Part shown: piece by piece, positions 32,122 through 38,071 of the stretch
Numbering within the stretch: position 1 is the stretch's first letter
How the letters are laid out: each line of letters starts with the position of its first letter
Source of the DNA: Sphaerimonospora thailandensis
Lineage (GTDB): Bacteria; Actinomycetota; Actinomycetes; Streptosporangiales; Streptosporangiaceae
DNA: 64,000 nucleotides
Reading direction: 5' to 3'
NCBI RefSeq assembly: GCF_016863115.1
Contig: NZ_BOOG01000019.1
Location: 62,001-126,000, forward strand
Program-made: the position numbers and the translations under genes
Notes under the pieces: generated by a model
Database searches by the model: none
What the model saw: only the letters and a program-made list of their open reading frames with translations
Told to the model about the DNA's origin: nothing

Positions 32122-33036
32122 ATGGTAAAGCGTGTGGCTACCGCGCTGGTGGCGGCCGCTCTGGGTACGGCGACGCTCGCGACGTCTCCCGCGTACGCGG
32201 CCCACCCAACGCCCACTCCGTCGAGTCATCACCCGGACTCCGGCAACAAGTCCCACGTGCCGGATCCGAGGATCCTGTCCGTCGACGTCAGCCCCAGCAC
32301 GGTCGTCGTCGGACGGCACGGCTCGGTCCGGGTCACCGCCACGGTGCGGACCAAGGACGTCCAGAGCGTCTCCATCGAGCTGCGCGGGCCCTCGGGCCGT
32401 CACGGAGGAGACCACGGACGCGACTGGCTCGGCAAGAAGGGCGGTCAGCACGGGAAGCACGACAGGGCCCGCTACGACGTCGCCTCGCGGTCCTGGACGC
32501 TCACCTCGCGTGACAGGAGCGGGCAGTGGAAGGTCCACGTCGAGGCCGTCGGCGTGGACGGCAGGCGGGTGACCGCCGACCGCGGCTTCGAGGTGAAGCG
32601 GGACCGGTGGCGGCCGCGGCCGCCGAAGGGCCCGAAGGCGACCCGCATCGTCGACTTCACCGCCAAGCCTGATCAGGTGCGACGCGGTCGCGAGATCACC
32701 CTCCAGGGCAAGCTGCAGGTCGCCCAGTGCTACAGCGACTGGTACTACCGGGACTGGAACAGCCACTCCGGCGTCCACAACGGCAACCGGTGCGAGATCG
32801 GCCGTGCCTCCTGGCACGACTGGAACTGGCTGGGCTACCAGGACATCGGCGTCTACTTCCGGCCCAGCGGTTCGCACCGCTGGAAGTACGTCGACACGCT
32901 CAAGACCAACCGCGACGGCGGCTTCTCCACCAGGGTCCGGGCCTACCGGTCCGGCACCTGGGCGGTGAAGTTCGACGGCAACGGGCGGCTCAAGGGCTCC
33001 GAGGCGTCCGACTCCGTCCGGGTCGGCCGCTGGTAG
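32122..33036 (+). CDS. Secreted protein, paralogue of the preceding gene
   Basis: 304 aa with signal peptide ending in TSPAYAAHP. The first domain (ILSVDVSPSTVVVGRHGSVR, then VEAVGVDGRRVTADR) is Ig-like. The second (IVDFTAKPDQVRRGREITLQ) has two cysteines, CYSDWYYRDW and NRCEIG, and ends with VYFRPSGSHRWKYVDT and GTWAVKFDGNGRLKGS. The ending matches the C-terminal domain of the gene before it. A histidine/glycine-rich loop (RHGGDHGRDW) is present. Function unknown; probably a cell-surface or extracellular protein. Confidence 0.78.
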   Translation: MVKRVATALVAAALGTATLATSPAYAAHPTPTPSSHHPDSGNKSHVPDPRILSVDVSPSTVVVGRHGSVRVTATVRTKDVQSVSIELRGPSGRHGGDHGRDWLGKKGGQHGKHDRARYDVASRSWTLTSRDRSGQWKVHVEAVGVDGRRVTADRGFEVKRDRWRPRPPKGPKATRIVDFTAKPDQVRRGREITLQGKLQVAQCYSDWYYRDWNSHSGVHNGNRCEIGRASWHDWNWLGYQDIGVYFRPSGSHRWKYVDTLKTNRDGGFSTRVRAYRSGTWAVKFDGNGRLKGSEASDSVRVGRW

Positions 33037-33066
33037 TAGCTGGCGCGGACCCCTCAGGCATCCGCT

Positions 33067-33103
33067 CCGAACGCCCGGTTACCCCGTGGAGCCGGGCGTT
33101 CGG
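33067..33103 (+). terminator. Strong hairpin terminator
   Basis: CCGAACGCCCGG (33067-33078) pairs perfectly with CCGGGCGTTCGG (33092-33103) around a 13-nt loop. It begins 30 bp after the stop of the secreted-protein gene and isolates it from the response regulator downstream. Confidence 0.8.
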
Positions 33104-33277
33104 CATGCCAGCGTTGATCGGGAGTGACTCGTGGATCTTCGCCGTGGCATCGCACGGCTATCTGGGCGACCGCGGTAGGCCAAGAAGACCTACGGGACAC
33201 GACTTATAGCCGGAAATATGGGTAGCCGGGGTCGGGTTTCCGTGTGGGCGACACCAAGTGCTTGGGGGACAGAAGAG

Positions 33278-33928
33278 TTGATCCGGTTGCTGCTCGCCGA
33301 GGACATGCACCTGATCCGCAAGGCCCTGATCACCCTGCTGGACTGCGAGGACGACCTCGAGGTGGTGGCCGAGACCGACACGGGCGAGGACATCGTACGG
33401 CTGGCCTGTCTGCGGCGGCCCGACGTCGCGATCCTCGACATCGGGATGCCGGGGACGGACGGGCTGACCGCGGCCGCCGAACTCCACCGGCGCCTGCCGA
33501 GCTGTCAGACGATCGTCCTGACCGGCCTGGGCACGCCGGTCGCCCTGCGTAAGGCCCTGGACGCGGGCGTGCGCGGCTTCGTGGTGAAGGACGCCCAGCC
33601 CGGTCACCTGGTCGACTGCATCCGGCGGGTGGCGGCGGGGGAGCGGGTCATCGACCCAGAGCTCGCCGTCGCCGCACTCGACGCCGACGCCAACCCGCTC
33701 ACCAGCCGGGAGCTGGCCGTCCTGGAGACCGCCGCGGTGGGGGCGACCGTCGATGAGATCGCCGAACGGCTCTGCCTGTCCCGCGGAACGGTCCGCAACT
33801 ATCTGTCCCGCATCATCGGCAAGGTCGGAGCCCGCTCACGCGTCGAGGCGATCCAGATCGCCGCGGAATGCGGCTGGCTGTGGCCCACGAGGGACGTCGG
33901 CATCGTCCGGTACCGCGCCCGCCGCTGA
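33278..33928 (+). CDS. LuxR-family response regulator, RamR/DesR-like
   Basis: About 216 aa from the TTG at 33278 (LIRLLLAEDMHLIRKALITL), with GGGGG nine bases upstream; an ATG at 33218 would add 20 unlikely residues. The receiver has acidic pair AED, phospho-acceptor Asp54 (AILDIGMPG) and VVKDAQPG. The HTH is LTSRELAVLETAAVGATVDE with LSRGTVRNYLSRIIGK. It is convergent with the lanthipeptide operon and overlaps its last gene by 93 bp. By position it is the RamR-like activator; the short kinase at 41298 may be its partner. Confidence 0.88.
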   Translation: MIRLLLAEDMHLIRKALITLLDCEDDLEVVAETDTGEDIVRLACLRRPDVAILDIGMPGTDGLTAAAELHRRLPSCQTIVLTGLGTPVALRKALDAGVRGFVVKDAQPGHLVDCIRRVAAGERVIDPELAVAALDADANPLTSRELAVLETAAVGATVDEIAERLCLSRGTVRNYLSRIIGKVGARSRVEAIQIAAECGWLWPTRDVGIVRYRARR

Positions 33929-35743
33929 ATGGCCCGCCGCTGAGCGGCCCGTCCCCGATTGACCCGTCCAGTGGCCGACCAGGTCGGCGTAGAGCGGCGA
34001 GGCGGCCGTCATCTCGTCGTGCGTGCCGGACATCACCCGGGTCCCGTCCATGACGAGCACGCGGTGCGCCCGCAGCGCCGAGGAGATCCGGTGAGCGATC
34101 ACGATCAGCGTGCCGCCGCGCGCCGCGAACGCCGCCTCCGCCCGGGCCTCGGCGGCGGGATCCAGGTGGCAGGTCGCCTCGTCGAGAACAATCAGGCGCG
34201 CCGGGGACAGGTAGGTCCTGGCCAGCGCGACGAGCTGGCGCTCGCCTGCCGACAGCGCCGCCGGGTCGAGGTCCGCGTGCATCCCGCCGCACCGCCGCGC
34301 CAGATCCTCCAGCCCGAACAGCGCGACAGCCTCCGTCACCGCATCCGCTGAGCCGCCGGCACCGGAGTCGGCACCGGAGTCGGCAGCGGAGTCGGCAGCG
34401 GAGTCGGCAGCGGAGTGGGCAGCGGAGTCGAGGCCGGGTGCGAGATAGGTCAGGTTCTCGGCGAGGCTGCCGTGGAAAACGTAGGCCTCCTGCGGGATCA
34501 GCGCCCGCGCGGCGGGCACGACATCCCCGGCCCGGACCCCGCCGATCACGACGTCGCCGTGCCGCGGCCGCAGCAGGCCGGCGATCAGCGCGGCCAGCGT
34601 CGACTTGCCGATGCCGCTCGGGCCGACCACGGCCAGATGCTCGCCTTCCGGCACCGTCAGGTCGAGCCCGTCGATGACGGGCTCCGCGGCCGGGCCGTAC
34701 GAGAACCCGGCGCCGCGCAGTTCCACGCGCACACCGGCCGGCTCGCGATCTCCCACGGTGACCGGCGTTCCGCCGCCGCCGAGGATCCGCTCCAGCGTCA
34801 CGGCCAGCCGTACGCCGCTGACGCCGAGGCCCTGCACCAGGCCGGACAGCGCCGGCGTCAGCGACTGCGTGAGGTAGGTGATCGTCCCGAGGATGATCCC
34901 ACCGGTGACGCCGCGCTCCAGCAGCCAGGGCGCGCCCGCGAGCAGGAGGAGGATCGGCAGCCACCCGCCGACGGCGAGCGACAGCGTCCTGGCCGCGGTG
35001 ATCCGTGCCAGCCCCTCCGCGGCCCGTGCCTGCCGGTCGACCCTCCCGCCGACGGCCTCGGCCACCCGTGCCTCCCCACCGCAGGCCGTGATGTCGCGCA
35101 GCCCGCCCGCCAGCGCCGCGACGGCCGCCGTGGTCCGTTCGTCGGCCAGGAAGAACTTCCGCTGCCGCCGGGCCATGGCGGGCAGCGAAGCCAGGAAGAG
35201 CCCCAGCCCCGCGAACACCGGGGGCAGCACGAGCGGGAGCACCTCCGGGGCCAGCGTGGCCATCCCCAGAGCCACGCTCACCAGCGTGAACGCGAATGAC
35301 CGGATCACGGTGATGATCGCGCCGAAGGCGTCCCTGGCCAACTCGACCTGGTGGTTCATCCGGGCCACCACCTCGGTGCCGGGCCCCGCGCGGTCAGTGG
35401 TGAGGGCGGCGGTCACGACCCGGGTCAGCAGCTCGTCCCGGAACGGCTCGACGATGGCGGCGATCTCCAGCAGGATCCGCCGCGCCGCCACCGCCGCCAC
35501 CAGCCACGCGACGGCCAGCACCGCGAGCCAGGCGAGGCCGGTGCCCGGGTGGCCGGCCGCGAAGCCGTCGTCCACGGCCCGCGCGACCGCGTGCCCGCCC
35601 AGGAACGAGGGCACCGCCTCGGCCAGCGACCACCCCGCCAGGCGGACGATTCCGTACGGCTCGCGCAGCAGTGCGCGGCGCAGCAGGTCCTTCGCGACGT
35701 ACCTCACACGGCTCTTCGCGGCGTCTCTCACGCGGCTCTTCAC
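33836..35743 (-). CDS. ABC exporter of the lanthipeptide cluster (RamB-like)
   Basis: 635-aa permease/ATPase fusion from the GTG at 35743, which overlaps the previous gene's stop by 4 bp. Six membrane helices are followed by an ATPase with Walker A GPSGIGKST (Lys380), Q-loop LIPQEAYVFHG, signature LSAGERQLV and Walker B LIVLDEATCHLD. A repeat tract (SAADSAADSAADSG) of ~25 residues is inserted between Q-loop and signature. It probably works as a heterodimer with the gene before it to export the peptide. The last ~30 residues extend antisense into the response regulator gene. Confidence 0.9.
   Translation of the reverse strand: MKSRVRDAAKSRVRYVAKDLLRRALLREPYGIVRLAGWSLAEAVPSFLGGHAVARAVDDGFAAGHPGTGLAWLAVLAVAWLVAAVAARRILLEIAAIVEPFRDELLTRVVTAALTTDRAGPGTEVVARMNHQVELARDAFGAIITVIRSFAFTLVSVALGMATLAPEVLPLVLPPVFAGLGLFLASLPAMARRQRKFFLADERTTAAVAALAGGLRDITACGGEARVAEAVGGRVDRQARAAEGLARITAARTLSLAVGGWLPILLLLAGAPWLLERGVTGGIILGTITYLTQSLTPALSGLVQGLGVSGVRLAVTLERILGGGGTPVTVGDREPAGVRVELRGAGFSYGPAAEPVIDGLDLTVPEGEHLAVVGPSGIGKSTLAALIAGLLRPRHGDVVIGGVRAGDVVPAARALIPQEAYVFHGSLAENLTYLAPGLDSAAHSAADSAADSAADSGADSGAGGSADAVTEAVALFGLEDLARRCGGMHADLDPAALSAGERQLVALARTYLSPARLIVLDEATCHLDPAAEARAEAAFAARGGTLIVIAHRISSALRAHRVLVMDGTRVMSGTHDEMTAASPLYADLVGHWTGQSGTGRSAAGHSAAGAVPDDADVPRGPQPAAFRGDLDRLDA
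34358..34429 (-). repeat. 12-bp tandem repeat in the RamB-like ATPase
   Basis: Six copies of a 12-bp unit, GGCACCGGAGTC or GGCAGCGGAGTC on the plus strand. On the minus strand they encode Asp-Ser-Ala-Ala or Asp-Ser-Gly-Ala repeats. They lie in the helical subdomain between the Q-loop and the ABC signature. Copy-number change keeps the frame. Confidence 0.95.
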
Positions 35744-37620
35744 GGCGCCGCCTGGAAGACGGCGCGGTAGTCCGGGTCGTCCCACAGCGTCTCGTGCCGC
35801 CCGCCGGCCCTGATCCGGCCCTCGTCCAGCCAGACCACCTGGTCGGCGAGGGCCGCCGTAGCGGCGCGGTGGGCCACGATGAGCCGGGTGCGGTCGGCCA
35901 GCCTCCCGGCCGTGAGAGCCAGGGTGACCTGGCGCTCGGTCACCGTGTCGAGGCTCGACAGGGCGTCGTCGAGGATGAGCAGCCGCCCGGCCTGCGCGAA
36001 GGCCCGGGCCAGGCCGATCCGCTGAAGCTCGCCGCCCGACATCGGGGCCCGCGCCACCGGTGTCGCGTACCCGAGCGGCAGGCGGCGGACGAACGTGTCG
36101 GCGCAGGCGGCGGCCGACGCGGCGCGCACCCGGTCGCGGCCGGCCGCTGTGTCGTCCGGTCCGGCGCCGTCCGGTCCGGCGCCGTCCGGCCCGCCCAGTC
36201 CGAAACCGATCGCCGCGCCGATCGTGCCGCCCATCGAGTCGCCCATCGAGCCGCCGCTCATTCCGTGCGCAGAGCCGTACGCAGAGCCGTTCGCCGCGCC
36301 GTTCAACTGGTCCCGCTCATCCGGCGGCTCGCCGAACAGGACCGGCCGCTCGAACGCGTAACCGACCGCCCGGCGGAGCGTCTCGTGCGCGACCTCCGGC
36401 AGCGGGACCCCGTCCAGCAGGACCACGCCGTCATCTGGATCCACCAGCCTCCCCGCGACGGCGGCCAGCGACGACTTGCCCGATCCCGAGCGCCCCACGA
36501 CCGCCACGCACGATCCCCCAGGGATCACCAGGTCGATGTCGCTCAGCAGCGGCGTGCCGTCTGCCCGCATCGTGACCCCGCGCAGCTCCAGCCTGCCGGG
36601 ACCGTCGGGCAGCGGGCGGGAGCCGTACGGCATGGCAGGCTCGGCGAGCAACTGTTCGACGCGTCCGGCCGCCGAGCGCGCTCGGGCGATCCGCCCCACC
36701 TGGCCGATCGCGGAGCCCAGGCCCGCGCCGAGCGCGACGTAGCGCGCCGCGGCGAGCAACTCGCCCACGGTGAGGTCGCCACCGGCGAGCCGCAGCCCGC
36801 CGACCGCGAGCACGGTCGTCTCGAGGAGGGGGATCACCACGGCGGCCTGGACCCCGGCCCGCGCGTGCAGCCGCCACAGTGCCAGGCCGTGGGCACGCAG
36901 GCGGGGAAGCGGGGCGAGCACGCGCCGGGCCTCCCGTTCGCCCGTCCCGGCCGCCCCGATGGTACGGGCGCCGGCGAGGGCGGTGACCAGCCGGGCCGCG
37001 ATCTCCCCCTGGGCCTGCTGGTAACCGCCGGAGGCGGCGGCGGTCCGCCGCATGAACGCCCGGAGCACTGCCGTGATCGCGACGAGCCCGGCGACCAGGG
37101 CGACCGCGAGCCAGGGATCGATCAGCGTCAGCGCCACGACGCTGCCCGCCGAGGGGATGACGAGCACGGCGGCGGTGACGGCCGCCTCCGGGGCGCGGGC
37201 GGCCTCCTCCACGTTGACGCCGGCCCGGGTGACCACGTCGCCCGGAGTGTGCCGTCCGGTCAGGGCCGGGCCGGCGGCCGGCACGTGGGCGACGACGCGG
37301 CGGCGCAGCCGGCGCGCGGCCCGTGCCCCGGTCAGGCCGGACATGAGCACGACGACCGCGTCACAGGAGATCGCGAGGACGACGAGCACGACGACGACGA
37401 GCGTGGGGGCCACCGCCCACGTCCAGGCCTGCCGGGCCGTGTCCCCGACTGTGCCTCCGACTGTGCCTCCGATCAGGGCGTCCACCGCGCGGCCGAGTGC
37501 CAGGGGGAGCAGCAGGTCGACGACCGCGCCGAGCAGCGCCGCCGCCGCGAGGACCGCCGGCCGGCCGCCGCTGTGCCGTACGGCGTCGATGATCAGCCGG
37601 TCCGCCGCCCGCGACGTCAT
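35740..37620 (-). CDS. ABC exporter of the lanthipeptide cluster (RamA-like)
   Basis: 626-aa permease/ATPase fusion. Membrane part: VLAAAALLGAVVDLLLPLAL, TLVVVVLVVLAISCDAVVVL and further helices. The ATPase has Walker A GRSGSGKSS (Lys382), a degenerate Q-loop (YAFERPVLFGE, no glutamine), signature MSGGELQRI and Walker B LLILDDALSSLD, with Asp where the catalytic Glu is expected. That suggests a degenerate, non-hydrolysing site in a heterodimer. A ~60-residue Gly/Asp/Ser repeat insert (GSMGDSMGGT, GPDGAGPDGAGPDD) follows the Q-loop. It overlaps the next gene by 4 bp. Confidence 0.9.
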   Translation of the reverse strand: MTSRAADRLIIDAVRHSGGRPAVLAAAALLGAVVDLLLPLALGRAVDALIGGTVGGTVGDTARQAWTWAVAPTLVVVVLVVLAISCDAVVVLMSGLTGARAARRLRRRVVAHVPAAGPALTGRHTPGDVVTRAGVNVEEAARAPEAAVTAAVLVIPSAGSVVALTLIDPWLAVALVAGLVAITAVLRAFMRRTAAASGGYQQAQGEIAARLVTALAGARTIGAAGTGEREARRVLAPLPRLRAHGLALWRLHARAGVQAAVVIPLLETTVLAVGGLRLAGGDLTVGELLAAARYVALGAGLGSAIGQVGRIARARSAAGRVEQLLAEPAMPYGSRPLPDGPGRLELRGVTMRADGTPLLSDIDLVIPGGSCVAVVGRSGSGKSSLAAVAGRLVDPDDGVVLLDGVPLPEVAHETLRRAVGYAFERPVLFGEPPDERDQLNGAANGSAYGSAHGMSGGSMGDSMGGTIGAAIGFGLGGPDGAGPDGAGPDDTAAGRDRVRAASAAACADTFVRRLPLGYATPVARAPMSGGELQRIGLARAFAQAGRLLILDDALSSLDTVTERQVTLALTAGRLADRTRLIVAHRAATAALADQVVWLDEGRIRAGGRHETLWDDPDYRAVFQAAP

Positions 37621-37657
37621 CCAGTCTCCCCGTGGATCGCACGAAAAAGTCCGTCAA

Positions 37658-37694
37658 GCGAGAAACCTGGGCGGCCGGGCCGCCCAGGTCTCGC
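37658..37694 (-). terminator. Hairpin between precursor gene and transporters (attenuator)
   Basis: ACCTGGGCGGC (37665-37675) pairs perfectly with 37679-37689 around a 3-nt loop; a second 5-bp stem (GCGAG/CTCGC) extends it across a 2-nt bulge. On the minus strand a CTTTTTC tract follows about 15 nt later. It lies 9 bp after the stop of the first precursor, so most transcripts should stop here, giving more precursor than transporter. Confidence 0.75.
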
Positions 37695-37702
37695 AGTCAC
37701 CG

Positions 37703-37837
37703 TCAGCCGCAGAGCAGGCTGAGGCTGCTGTTCTCGTGCGGGGTGCAGGCGAGCAGGCTCAGGTTGCTGCCGCCGCCGCCGTGGCCGCCGCCGTGGCCGC
37801 CGGGGGTCTCCAGGGTCTGCAGGTCGAGAAGCGCCAT
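37703..37837 (-). CDS. Class III lanthipeptide precursor 1 (RamS/SapB-like)
   Basis: 44-aa peptide. The leader begins MALLDLQTLE, with the L-x-x-L helix read by class III kinases, then a Gly/His-rich linker (GGHGGGHGGGG). The core SNLSLLACTPHENSSLSLLC has two Ser-x-x-Ser-(x)n-Cys units (SNLSLLAC and SSLSLLC), the labionin/lanthionine pattern of SapB. AAGGAG lies 9 bp before the ATG at 37837. The peptide is expected to be a surface-active morphogen for aerial hyphae. It differs from precursor 2 by two residues (Thr/Ala after LQTLE, Leu/Ile near the end). Confidence 0.9.
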   Translation of the reverse strand: MALLDLQTLETPGGHGGGHGGGGSNLSLLACTPHENSSLSLLCG

Positions 37838-37880
37838 GTCGATCATCTCCTTCGTATGAGTGGTTTCAGCCGCGGATGAG

Positions 37881-37914
37881 GCCGTGACCTCATGGCCGTG
37901 ACCTCATGGCCGTG
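37881..37914 (-). repeat. 14-bp tandem repeat between the two precursor genes
   Basis: GCCGTGACCTCATG occurs at 37881-37894 and 37895-37908, with a third partial copy to 37914. It is in the 99-bp spacer between the two precursor genes. Confidence 0.85.
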
Positions 37915-37936
37915 GTCTGTCGGGCTCACGTCGCCG

Positions 37937-38071
37937 TCAGCCGCAGAGGATGCTGAGGCTGCTGTTCTCGTGCGGGGTGCAGGCGAGCAGACTGAGGTTG
38001 CTGCCGCCGCCGCCGTGGCCGCCGCCGTGGCCGCCGGGGGCCTCGAGGGTCTGCAGGTCGAGGAGCGCCAT
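37937..38071 (-). CDS. Class III lanthipeptide precursor 2 (RamS/SapB-like)
   Basis: 44-aa peptide nearly identical to precursor 1: leader MALLDLQTLEAPGG, then a Gly/His linker and core SNLSLLACTPHENSSLSILC followed by Gly. Both labionin-type units are intact. The ATG at 38071 overlaps the kinase-cyclase stop by one base (TGATG), and AGGAGG lies inside the end of that gene, so translation is coupled. The two genes clearly arose by tandem duplication that took the Shine-Dalgarno region with it. Confidence 0.9.
   Translation of the reverse strand: MALLDLQTLEAPGGHGGGHGGGGSNLSLLACTPHENSSLSILCG

Noticed and set aside
33836-33928. Overlap of 93 bp between the regulator and the RamB-like gene as a sign of misannotation
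   Set aside because: Both frames are well supported; only the non-conserved C-terminal tail of the transporter overlaps, so a convergent overlap is accepted.
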